This document shows positions 1 to 13,225 of a stretch of DNA of 64,000 nt, in pieces (position 1 is the first letter of the stretch; each line of letters begins with the position of its first letter). The stretch lies in assembly GCA_030248295.1 (NCBI GenBank), contig JASANH010000360.1:124001-188000 (forward strand), given 5' to 3'. Made by a program: the position numbers and the translations under genes. The notes under the pieces are model-generated. The model saw nothing but the letters and a program-made list of their open reading frames with translations. It did no database searches and had not been told where the DNA came from. The DNA comes from Mesodorylaimus sp. YZB2_4 (Eukaryota > Nematoda > Enoplea > Dorylaimida > Dorylaimidae).

Positions 1-1025
1 GCTTAGTCTGGTACATACAAGACTTAAGCTTGAGGTGACATTCGGCTTCAGCCGGCCTTATAACAGCCTTTGCCTGGGGATCAAACGGCAAAAGCGCTGA
101 AAGCAGATAGTATCATTGCAAATGAACCAGTCAGGAGTCCAAAAGCTCCACAATATCCTTTTTTTGGAAAAGCGCTGTCTTTGAAATCGAAAGAGATTAA
201 AAAGAACTTTTTAATTCCATTGTCAAGCATAATTGCCGACTATTCTTGCAGTAGGTGCACTGATCGAGAATTTTTTTTTTTTGGTCCATCAATCAGCCGA
301 TGAAATTAGGAATGATATGTTTCGATGATTGCTAATCGCATGATCACACAAGATTCTTCAATTATATACATCAAGGCCCCACCTAAGGCCCACCCCCTTA
401 TAAAACGTAGGCCTACAATGTTGACACAGCTGGTGACTCATTTTCAAAACATCGGGGCATACGCATTTCTTGGTCAATCGCAAAACGGCGAACTACAAGT
501 TGCTAGGCGACGACCCGCCCACAAACTGTAGTTCGATTTTTTGCTTTAAACTGCCCTCGCGAGGTGCCCCCTCTTTTTTCTAACTCCTCCCCTTTTTCCC
601 TCCTCTAGCAACGCGTTGCTACAGACGCGAGCAGACTGTTTGCAATAAGCAGTCGCAGTTCGCGCTTGATTTGAACGTAAAACCTCATCAAAATGCTGTC
701 TGCTTCTGGCGGCAACGGCGCGAGGAGGCGGGGCCGTGTTGCATTACCGAGATAGCGCGCTAAACCTACGTGCTTAAGGCAAGCTGTAAAGTGCACATCG
801 AATATACGAGTTAGAGAGCCGTTTAATGCAGCTTTACATTCCAAGGCAGTCAGTATAATGCCTGCTCTGGCAGAGTATGTATGTGTTCCGTACTCTCTGA
901 TATCTACTGGGTGTGATATGTGTTCGTTCAGTAATCACGAACTTGATTTCTGATTTTGCAGGCATAGAATAAAGCACAGTTTATCATCATACTATCCAAA
1001 GCATCTATCCTATCAAATCGCCTCT
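1..1025. other. Flank without recognisable gene
   Basis: I see no conserved coding frame here. The region lies downstream of the serine protease on the minus strand. It holds one copy of a dispersed repeat (478-770) and otherwise unique-looking sequence. Short open frames occur but lack codon bias, domain motifs or splice context. Confidence 0.5.
478..770. repeat. Dispersed repeat family E, copy 1
   Basis: This shares blocks with 15306-15500. Both copies have CGCAAAA(C/T)GGCGAACTAC, then an inverted partner ending AGTTCGATT(T/C)TTTGCTTT about 20-30 bases later, then a GGCCGT(A/G)TTGC...CGAGATAG block. The first two blocks are complementary enough to form a hairpin. No coding potential is seen and the class is unknown. 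Confidence 0.5.
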
Positions 1026-2172
1026 TTAAGGCATGGAAGTAAGAATAATGTCGTCGATCCAATTTCTGTATTTGCTGACTTCCGTGAAGACAGTGGCAAC
1101 GATCCTGGTGCTGTTAGCATCAGCTATGAAACTAGCGACGCCATAGAGCACATTTTTGTAATTCTTCTTGCAAACAAGTGCGCCTCCAGAATCGCCCTAA
1201 AATACTCGCAGAGGTGGCACAAAAACGAAAAGTCTGTCCAACCTCGCTTACTGAAAGCAGATGTTGAGAATCAACGGCAGTGTGGCAAATCATCGTTTTA
1301 GCATCATAGCTCTCGGAATACTTTTGGCATTCGTTGCGCATGGCTATTGTGACATTGATTTCTTGCAGAACATCAGGAGGACGCCCGCGCTGATATTTTT
1401 TGTTTTGATCAAAATCTTTTAAGATCAAAAACAATAAGTGACTTTGCACAAAATGGTTACCCTCTCATGAGATTTGTGCGCTTACAGTATATTGTTTGTC
1501 CCCATCCAGCCGCAATACATTCTGTTCCAGGTAGCACTTCTTCATTCTGTTCAGGCAATGCAATCGGCTGAATATTTTTAGTAAACTGGAGCGGCTGAGC
1601 CAATTTAAAAATTGTAATGTCGCCCATCATTGTTGGGGACATTGGTGGTATCCATGCTGGATGGCACTGACCGCCGGACACCCGCACCTTAACTTCACCC
1701 TCGTCCAGTTCCAATAAATAATGATTCGATGCGATCACTGAGAAAGACTTGTATAAGGTCTTGTTATTGCAGGCGCTCCTAGAACAAAGTAGGTTCAGAG
1801 CCAAGCTTATCGATGATAGGGCATAGCATACAATTTGTTGTCACCAAGCGCAACACAGTGCGATGCAGTGACGACGATGTCAGAGGCATCTTTCCAGTAG
1901 GGCACTTTCAATAGGCTTGCTCCGCAATTATGGATGCTACCTCTTTCGGGATGCATCAGCTGAAGGCTTAAAAGCCAAGGGTGACTGTGAGCTTTTGCAT
2001 CACGCCCGTCGTGCACGTCTGAAAAAGGCAGACTTAAACCTTGGAAGAAGCCATGTTTTTGCTGGGCTTGTGCTTTCATGTTAGCCGTGCATTCCTCGTG
2101 CGCTGTGCCTGATATTCTTTGGTTGTCGAAATTCTTCGGCGAAGAAAAATTGGGAGAGGTTGCAAAAATCAT
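1026..2172 (-). CDS. Chymotrypsin-fold (S1) serine protease, possibly 5' partial
   Basis: A secreted-type S1 peptidase is encoded in at least four exons: 2172-1832, 1778-1486, 1415-1252 and 1196-1026, with introns of about 53-70 bp and GT-AG ends. Exon 1 holds the His motif VTASHC and the first disulfide cysteine (NCGASLL). Exon 2 has the catalytic Asp in GDITIFKL and then ECIAAGWG. Exon 3 has NEC and MICH, the usual Cys168-Cys182 pair. Exon 4 starts with GDSGG, the catalytic Ser. All three catalytic residues are present. The Cys191-Cys220 pair is absent: the residues before GDSGG read HLLS, so position 189 is His rather than Asp. The activation region reads VHDG, not IVGG, with no basic residue before it. 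I see no signal peptide, so a 5' exon may be missing. The exon 2/3 junction is the least certain. Confidence 0.8.
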
Positions 2173-4149
2173 GTTTCAAATATTTCAAATTTATCCAGAA
2201 CGGAATTGTAAAGCGCACAGGTAACAGAAATACTCAAATTTGAAAGCACAGGGTTATCACTACAGTGAAACTGACTGACTTACGTGGTACGCCCCCACTG
2301 GCAAATTTCGCCCCAATGAATCCCAGCACGATCAAGTGACCAAACAATGAGTAGCCGGTCATAGCGTGAAGTCGTTGGCTATAAATGATTTTCTGATTCT
2401 GAGAGCAAAATTTCGCATGTTCAGGCGAGTTTTATACTAACTTTACAGCGAAAGGAGCGAAATCAGACAGTACTGTTGAGTAGTTATGCAAAGTAGAATC
2501 TGGTCAATGCAGATTCTTCTGCAATATGCTTCATCAGTAGTAAATGATTTTTTATTGAAACTGTTCCAAGAAACACTTTGTAATGACAAAAAGGGAGGTA
2601 AGTCTGACATAACAGCACTCACTTTACCACAGGTCTCTTGACCAGTCAATAAGCTCCAGCGAATTCGGTTTCTAGCCTTCTATCATTACACCAGCCTGGA
2701 AAATCAATCAAGACGTGCGTGTCTGGAGGCTGATAACGATAACCACGCGATCCAAAGCTGTGCACTAGACTTATATATGTACCCTACATGTAGTAGAGCG
2801 CTTACCGCGAGCGTGGGCTGAAATTGGAATCTTCTCAGCTATGCACTGTAAATTAAGAAATTCTAACCGAAAAATTCCAATCAAACTTTGGGGTGGCGGA
2901 GGGGGTCTCCATTTTTGTCGTCTGAAAGAATTATTCCAATATCAACATAATCATTTTCCTAATTACCCTAGGAATTTTTCTATAGACTCCAAAATACGGT
3001 GCCAGCTGCTACCGCCGCAGCTGGAGCTCTGACACAGCCGTGTTTAGACCAATTTTCAAAGTCGGTTTATCCAATATCAGCTGATGCAAATCGCATCGCC
3101 ATATCAGGCATTCTGCCAAAAATGGCTCTCACAGCATACAATTTTTGAGATGCAAGCTAAGAAATCTTGTCGAAAATTGTGACTGCATAAGAGCGATACG
3201 CAGGAGACCATCTGACATACAGCTGTAGAATTGTTCTTCGGCAAAACTGCCGCTGAGCTCCATCATTTTTTCATCAAAAGTCTGAGAAAACAACGCTTCT
3301 CCAAGGCTCTTCATGCGACAGGGATCATTGAGGATATGGGCCTAAGATTCGGTGATGACTTTATTTTATTTGCCTCCTGCCTAAACTCACTTCAGTCTCT
3401 CTGTTGACCTAGTAAGGATGCTAAAAACGCATGGTCATCTTCATGCTCCTGTTTCACGACGTCCATAAAGGAAGATAGGCAAGCTCGAGGACGAAGGGGC
3501 ACGTTACACGCAAGGATTAACCCGGCTGCAAGTCAAACACTCGATGGTAATCTGGCGCGAGAGAGGCACCTGAGATGCTTTGCATGCAAGAAAAACAGCA
3601 CTCTTTGAAGAAATCCAGACATCGTATGTACATGCTCGGTTAGCTCCCCTTCAAAGACCCGACATAGCTGTGTCTGGCCGATGAATGTCCCTGATTTGGG
3701 TCGCATATATCATTATGATTGTGCTCATACCTATCTGCAAAGTGCCTGGGTGCGACAAAAGGCTGTGGTGTGATACGACAGATCAAGGATTCTCGACATG
3801 CAGTGTGGCCAGCCAGGTAAGTGTGATGGTCGAGAGTATGAGGCAGCTGTACCAGGTGTATGCGATTGAAGTCTGACATTTTGAAGTGTCTGTCTTTGAA
3901 ATTGCATTTTTTGTCTCTCGCATCCTCAGTGCATATACTTTGCTCGGCAATATTTCATAATAAATATCATACCCCGGGCATGGAACGAAATATCATAGCT
4001 TTTGATGTTGCCAACCAAACTATTCTGCTTTTCAATGAAAATGCTCTGATCCTTTAGAATGTCTCACAATCAGCAGTTGCATATTGATCAAATATGTGCA
4101 CAGGAGGTACGCCACGCTGCTATAGTAATTCTTTCTAAAATTTTGGACT
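2173..4149. other. Intergenic region, no gene seen
   Basis: Several short open frames occur but none has a recognisable domain or convincing splice context. The minus-strand region up to about 2650 could hold an upstream exon of the protease, but I see no signal peptide there. A diverged SINE-B-like copy lies at 3440-3570. Confidence 0.4.
3440..3570 (-). repeat. Diverged SINE-B copy
   Basis: Blocks match the better copies at 21829 and 48508: a CTCGAGGACGAAGGGGCAC block, a GTTACACG stretch, and a GCAAGTCAAACACTCG segment at the place of the reverse-strand B box. It is eroded and the boundaries are approximate. Confidence 0.4.
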
Positions 4150-4500
4150 ACGCCCTCTTTGGCGGAGCCCGTTTTGCGCATAGCCAGCCAGCAGTCAAGC
4201 CTTGCACGGAAGAGTGCGGAGACCAGCACACACAGCAGCGTCCCTCTGCGCGTCTCCAAGACGATCACCTTCACACGAGGGCATCCTGGACTGCACATGA
4301 CGGTGGCGGGTGGCCTTTAAACCTTGTCGGTGTCTGAGTACGGCTGTTTAAGATTGGCGGGGTTAGTGGCTCGCAAACCGACCTCCATCACCAGGGATAA
4401 GTCGGGATGAGCCCTGCCGCTCCCTACCAAGCAATACGAGTAGACGAATGCCAGACGCTGCACCCGCTGCGCCCATGCAACCAGGGGTGCGAAGGTCTGG
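4150..4500 (-). repeat. SINE-A copy, internally deleted
   Basis: The body block CACACAGCAGCGTCC, then GAGGGCATCCTGGACTGCAC and GGTGGCGGGTGGC, matches the copies at 47735 and 51520. It then jumps directly to the tRNA-like head block GCAAACCGACCTCCATCACC. The middle part carried by the 51520 copy is missing. Adjacent open frames on both strands are repeat-derived. Confidence 0.65.
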
Positions 4501-5070
4501 ATATTGTCTAGATATAGCACATAATCGCTAGCTGTCGTGGCCTTGATAGCTCGATCTGTCCTCTTCAAATCGTTTTATAAAACTTGCGTGTTCCTGGGCG
4601 CACTTTTCAGGTGGCTGTCCCCTATAAGTCAAGGTGCATATGGACGACGTGAAAACTCAACAATTTACTAGCATCCTTTGCGTAGTACGCAACCGAAAAC
4701 ATCAAACACTAGTCAGTGCATCTGCAGTACTACATTCATTCAATGTGCATGGATACTAAAGAGTGCGCAATGCATATAGATACCTTCGTACACTCAGGCA
4801 GTGACAGGCCGCGGGCCATCAACTCATTCCACTCAAGTCGTGGTCTTGTCCAATCGAGCCTTCTACACCAAACCATCAGCTCCTCTATATAGCACCGTTC
4901 CTCTTTAGTATAAATTATACCTTTTAGTTAAAGATTTTGAGGAAGTAAAAAGTACAAAATTTAAAACTTTAGAACACGCAAAGTACAAAAAAAGAAAAAA
5001 GCACAAAAATAAGAAAAGGCACAAGTAGGTACTTGCTTTGTTGGTGCGTTGTGTTGCATATTTGGTTGAT

Positions 5071-7085
<2,015 letters not shown>

Positions 7086-7400
7086 TTTCAATGTCTTTTC
7101 TTTCGATTGGGAATAATCGAATTATAATTTGCTAAAAAGTTCAAAATTCTATTCAGCCAATTCTCAGTCTGGCTGCACAATCTTCATCGCCCAATATAAA
7201 CCTCGAGCTTACCCTGTGGACAGCGAAGGCGAGCTTCTCGTCTAAAGCGCCAGCGACCGTTTGCAAATGCACACTGCAATGCCAGACACTGGCACGGGTC
7301 CCTTTTAAACTGAGCACTGGGTCGGCCGACGGGGCCAGTGTAACTGGATACCGGGAATAGGGCACTTTTCCTGGGACTCATTCCGCTAAGCTGACTAGCT
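7086..7400 (-). promoter_or_regulatory. Actin 5' UTR with candidate intron and promoter
   Basis: On the minus strand a donor (CAGG|GTAAGC, ending 7213) and a pyrimidine-rich acceptor (CTTTTTAG, next exon base 7131) would remove an 81-bp leader intron just before the start codon. Leader introns are common in actin genes. No classical TATA or CArG box stands out, so the transcription start is not assigned. Confidence 0.4.
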
Positions 7401-9916
7401 TGCTAGGACGAGTTCGCCGAGCCCCCTCCCATTCTCTTCCAAGAACACTGCCCAATCGTAAGAACTCCCGCCGCCATGCCGAGGACGAGCCACTCGAAGA
7501 CAGAGAACAGTTTGCCCTCGTCCATCAAACTATGACTCGACTCCTCGAAGCCAGGGATTTGTTGAGTGTAAAATTTTCTTGGAATCGACAAACTTCGATT
7601 CCAACTAGCCAATCCCCATCCGACCCCTCACACACCCGCCGTTTCGTCGAAGTCTAGTTTCGCGGCGGGGAGGGGTCGGGCGAGTAAAAGGGGCTTCCCT
7701 ATTTTTACCGCCCTTCCCACTGTGCTGCTTCGGCAGCTGACTTTGCGCGCCTTTTCGCTTTCTCGTAAGCTAATAATCGCAACTTCACTTCGCCACCAGC
7801 CCAACTAGTACGAGCTGATTCAGATGAATCGTATGCTTTGAATTTTGTGTGCGCGAAAAACTTTTTTCAAATATACGCAGCGATACTCCGGCGTGCGTAA
7901 GAAGGGTTGTGGAAGATTCATATTTTTGAACCCCCGCAGACGCGTTCCACTACTGCTAGCCCAGCTAATCGTAGACACTCGAGGATGAGCGAAAGCAAGG
8001 GCGCGATTCGGTGAAAATTAGCGACCTGATTTTGGGAAATGACTGGGCAGCAACTCCAGCCGGGATAAACCAACTGTTATAAAAGTTTTTCAGAATACAC
8101 TAAATTTGAAAACAATTGCTGTACAACTTAGGGAATTCATTGAGGACACAATTCGAAGATATAAAATCTTCAATTTTAGATCGTCAGAAAACTTTGGTTT
8201 TCAGCGAATTCGAGCCAAGGTTAATCTGTTTTGGTTTTCCCTCTCCCGCAGCGCAGTTTTTGTAAATGCGTTGCTTTTGCGCAGTTCAGGAAAAGACTGT
8301 GTGGACCCTCAGGTGCAGAAAGTGGTGCAAGCTTTCAAAAAGCCTGCAAATAGAGCAGAAAAGAATGGGCAGTCTACTGTAGACAAACAAAGCCCCGTCA
8401 TTCAGGGCTACTTCGGCACTTCCTTAATTGCTGCAGATTTTTAGCTTGAGCAAGCTTCGTCACTGCAACGATTCGATTCTTTGGATTTTCGAACGAGTCC
8501 TTCGAATAAGCAAGACACTTCAACGAAAGGTTTTAAAAAACAGGGTTTATACAAGGCGCGACAACCAGGAAAAGTAAGGGAATCCGAGAAGTGCCTGCAA
8601 AACCTGAGAGAATCAGAAGGAATGGGAATTTTTTAGCCAAAATCAGGGAAAACAGAGAGGTTGCATTTCGAGGCTCCAAATTACGAGTCACTCGCCTTTT
8701 CTACAGTATGTGCCTCTGATCATTCTGGAAAGTTTATTTGATGACCGTGGGTGGGACAGTAAAAATATTCGGGGAGAAATCAAATTTTTGTCTAGTATAA
8801 TCAAGGAAAATCGTTTTCCGCTCTTTGCACAGTACGAACCTGAATAAGACCTCAAGAGGAACTTATTTTTCAAATCCAGTCCATACTGTAATGTTCTATG
8901 TTCTGTGAAGACCACACACACTAGTTTTGGAAACTGTTTACTCGGAAGGGCCTCATCTCATGCGAGGCGAGTACAAGCAGGGCATACTGAAGGCAAAAAA
9001 AGTTTATGGCGTTCAAATGTGCAGGTAATATTATATTTTATCTATATTCAGGCAATTTTAAAAATACGTGTTGGGTCTAAAAATCAGCGGCAGCATGACG
9101 CGATGTACTGTAATCCAATAAAAGCATCTTTTACACTCATCAAATGACATTCTGTAAAATGGCATCAGGGCAAAGGGCGAATAAAGCTAGGGGGGGGGGG
9201 GGCTAGGCTCGTACCAATATACTTAGCTAGTCGGGAATAAAGCAAGGCAATTATTCGAGGGAAGTCATTCTGCAAAGTATTCGCTGCGGCTAGCCGTGGC
9301 AGGAACGGCGGCCGATAATGCTGGTCATTTCTTGTCATTCTAAAATGGACCCAGTTAGAAAACTCGGGCTGGTCACGTTGAATCGCCTCTGTTCCAGCTG
9401 ACCACAAGCACGGCCCCATTATGGCAACAGAGTGCCCCTCAACCCTCAAAAATACGAAAGTTGCACCTGTGGAAGTGGTGAATGGGGCGAAGGGGAAGTA
9501 TCCCATTTTTGAAGTTCCCGCTCTTTTTTTAATGCAGACTTCCATCGAGAAAATGAGACGGCAGGGCAGGCCGATATTACACTATGTTGACTGACAAAAA
9601 CAAAGATTTTTCAGATCGATAATATTCGAGCATGTGAGACCTGGACTTAATTTCATGAACTGGATAGAATAAATATTCATTCAGATTATATGCGCATTTT
9701 TGAAGAAGAAATAACAGGGTTACCACGGAATTCGCTTTGTACTCATCATGTTCTTGCCACGAAATCTTTTTATCTCCGCTGTCGTTCGATTATCACCGTC
9801 TTCAGAGAACGCCAGATTTTATCGCTCGTTCTGTTGGGAAATACAAAAACAAACGAGAATTGTGTAACATTTCCATGAATAACTGAGTACATAAAAGTCC
9901 ATTTATGAAAACCTGA
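7401..9916. other. Intergenic region, no supported gene
   Basis: The region holds an uninterrupted G tract at about 9190-9202 and scattered short open frames. One plus-strand frame (8106-8444) is discussed in the findings because its C-terminal part resembles a chemokine tail, but I do not call it a gene. Nothing else is recognisable. Confidence 0.4.
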
Positions 9917-11495
9917 TTAAGAGAAGACAGCAAAAATCAAAAATATTAAAACCACGTTTGCCAATAAGCTACCTCGAACCAAATTTGCCTTTCCCCCAAA
10001 TTTATGCCCAGCTCCGTGAATTTCAGTGTCATCGGTTTTTATGGGCGGTTTTTTTCCATCCTCGCTATCAAAATAGTCCATTGTAGAAGCTTCAGGTTGC
10101 AGGATATTGAAGGAAGCGGCAGTAGTTTTTTCTTCATCAATCTCAATCGTATCTTGTCTGGCGATCGATTGATTAGTAGCGATCGAAGTATCGATTTTTG
10201 AATCTGAAGCTGATAGCATTGGTCTTTTCGGATTGACTTCGATCAAGTGATTTTTCTTGAATAAAATTATTGGCTCTTTTATTTGGAAGGCTCTTAATTG
10301 ACGAATAGCTGAACAATAAATTTTCTTGAATTCTTCTTCTCGATTACATTTATCAGCGTAATTGCAGACGAACATGCACTTGAATCGACTAGTCGATGGT
10401 GGCACCTTGAATTCCGCATCCTTATCTTCGTCTTCCTTGTGCACCCCGTCACTCGCCCCTTGCACCACAGCCCCATAATCTTTCAGTGTACTAACCTCAC
10501 CTCGGCAAAATATGCTGGCCCTCAAGTCGGTTCGATTATATAAGACTGAATTGTGGGGGTCAGTGCGGCAATAGGGTAAATTCCTGCCACTATCTCGTCG
10601 TACATCGTTGGACCATCGACAATGTCGTTCCACGCCTTCGGTCACTTTACCCACACGTTTCTTATCAACGCATCGGCAAGTACGTAATTCTTGCGAGGAC
10701 ATATATTTTTCTATTTCTGGTTGTATATTACGTAATTCTTCACTTGTGATCACCTTGGAATCACCTGTGCCAAACAATGTTGAAGTGAATGTATCGCAAT
10801 TATCATCCGTTAACATCTCGAAAGTGCAGTAATCTTGATTTCGACATCGATATTCGATGGTGATCTGATCAGATGAGTCAACTGGAATATGAACCATTAA
10901 TTCCATGTCGTACTTGGCCGACGAAAAATTTGCGCAACGATAAATATCGCGCTTTCTAATAAGCACGCCATTCTGGATGGTTAGATTGAGCTAAAATGGA
11001 CAACGAGGTAATGTCTTAGTGAAAGATTGTGCAAGAGTGGTTGAGGCTTGCTCAGCATAAAAGATAAAAGAGATTTGTAACATTCTTATCCCAAGATCGC
11101 TTGGTTTAGTATTTCTCAAGCAAGTTGCTTACACAGTGACAAGAAGAATGACGAAATGAGTGAAATGTTGCCAACATGGGTCTACAATCTGCTCGCTTAT
11201 GATACCCCCTTATGGTATTCGTTCGGTCATGCATTATCGTTTTATCAGCCAAGGTAACATTTTCTCACGCCTCTTCGATTGATCCCATCACTCCTAGGGC
11301 GCTTCCATTTCAGCTCTATCCGTGGTCTTTTTGATTCTATCACGTAGCATATACACGTTGAAGTTAAACATATACATACCGTATGTATATATGTAGGTGT
11401 GTGTTTAACTTACAAAAACGTCAGACACATGAGAAAGTGGGATACTACTCGCATTTACATAATACGAGTAGGGTGCCTTGCTGCCTTACTGTACA

Positions 11496-11529
<34 letters not shown>

Positions 11530-13225
11530 CGCGTACAGCATACCATGTCTTTTCCACTTCCATATAAATAAATGAATAGAAATATATTAATATATGTACA
11601 TAATACATCTATATATATTTATTTACATATGTATATACAGTACATGGTATATATATACATGTATATATATATATATTATGTATATGTATATACAATGTAC
11701 ATTACATATACATAATGTACGTTTATATATATACATATATATTATATAGAAATGCTACAGAATATATCATTTTAGAAAGTTTTTACACCCATACAGTATA
11801 TCCACACACAATTATGCAAACCTGAATAGTTATATAGACATTATAACATAATAAATGCAAATGGGGTATCATACTTTTTACTTTTCCACGATATTACCAC
11901 CTTATCCTTTGCTCTCTAATAACACTCTGAATCCCCATTACATCCTTTTCATATCTTGCTTGGGAAGCTCAACATGCAAATAAAATTTAGTTCAAATATT
12001 CATCTCTTAAATTTGATTAGCCTCATTACTTCGTTACCCGTTTCTGTTAGCCGTGCCTAACGTCTTTTATGTTTTAGTCAAGTCACGTCAGCGAGTTCGG
12101 CCGCAGCTTGATTGATGATTGACGATATCAATCAGTCACGCTGTCCTTAGTAGAATAAACGCACGGCTAACAGGATAAAAGGACACAGTCACACTCATTG
12201 CATACCCTCTTTTGTTCAAATCAATTACAAGGAAATTCAGTATTGGCATGCCATTAGTTTTTCTGCCTCCTTTCTAGCCGCATGGAATACAAATCTCGGA
12301 AGAGTCGCACTTTGCCCTGGTGTCATGTTCCCTTTTGACCCCAGATATGAGCAAATAGCACAAGGTTTTCATTCCCGGACATTACACTAATGCGTTTCTG
12401 ATTGATCGGTTCATGTTCATGTTTTACCACATCACCAAGCGCTTATGCGCACTCGAGACCTAGTCGGTACCCAATCGTGAGTGCATACGTGTGGTCCTCC
12501 ATTGCCCATGCTCAGGATGCCTCTAACATAAGATGTCACAGTAGCATGCCAGCCAGCCGCAGAGTAGGTTGGGCCGACGAACATACGACTCACTATGAGT
12601 CAGGAAGTGATTAATAATAAAAAATATGAATTCTTAGGATGACCTTTCAGAGTAGGCATTCGACCGAACAGCCTTTCAAGCAGATACCATGTATGAGCAA
12701 GAATGGCCCATTTGCACCTTTTTTCACTTTCCCTGTGTCACAACCACGGCCCACGTTTCCATTGCTCTATTTCCCCTATCTGATGCCATCCCCTCTCAAA
12801 ATACGTTTCTCATTTGATCGACCTTTGCCTACTACGCTTTTTGCCCAGCTCTCATATGGCACGGGACCAGTAGAAATAACAAGTCCATATATGGCAACGC
12901 ATTAGCCATTCCCCTCACATTCTTCCACCAGCTCGACCCCTTTTCTCTTTTTCATAAAGGCCAGCCAAGCAATCTCAGTTGGCTTATTTAGGAAGGACGA
13001 CACAAGTTTTCAAGAAACAAAATCAATACTCACCGTTCTGACACAGAATGCATTAGAATAGGTTCGTGTACACGTGTCCACAATCGAGGCGTTAGCACCC
13101 AACGATGGACATGGTCCTATGTTGCAAGGGCACTGCAAGGCCTCGCAGTCCAGTCCAATCCAACCCGACCACATGAACAGGACCAGCAGGCTGAACGTTG
13201 CCATTTTCGATATGCGGGTGACCAT
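9917..13225 (-). CDS. Secreted, probably GPI-anchored protein with two three-finger-like domains
   Basis: Two exons (13225-13034 and 10972-9917) join in phase 0 across a 2.06-kb intron and encode about 415 residues. The N-terminus is a clear signal peptide (MATFSLLVLFMWSGWIGLDC). The first cysteine cluster begins LQCPCNIGPCP and ends YRCRNQDYC. The second begins CRCVDKK and ends CMFVCNYADKCN. Both resemble the Ly6/activin-receptor ectodomain plan, which starts CxC and ends CC...xCN. A polar linker of about 120 residues follows, and the chain ends in a hydrophobic stretch (LLANVVLIFLIFAVFS) with no basic tail, typical of a GPI signal. N-glycosylation sites such as NASI and NRTD are present. 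An internal ATG at 13204 is an alternative start. I do not recognise a named orthologue, and the fold assignment is inference from cysteine spacing. Confidence 0.8.
11496..11533. repeat. (TG)n(CG)n microsatellite
   Basis: About twelve TG units run directly into about six GC units inside the long intron of the three-finger protein gene. Alternating purine-pyrimidine tracts of this kind are known to favour Z-DNA. Confidence 0.95.
11574..11760. repeat. AT-rich TATA/TACA tract
   Basis: This is imperfect (TA)n, ATGTATAT and ACATATAT repetition just after the TG/CG tract, inside the same intron. It is simple sequence without coding potential. Confidence 0.85.
12409..12456 (-). repeat. SINE-B tail fragment
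   Basis: About 48 bases match the non-tRNA end of SINE-B (TTTTACCACATCACCAAGCG, then CTTATGCGCACTCGAG), like the copies at 48508 and 50253. The tRNA-like head is missing. The fragment lies in the intron of the three-finger protein gene. Confidence 0.75.
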
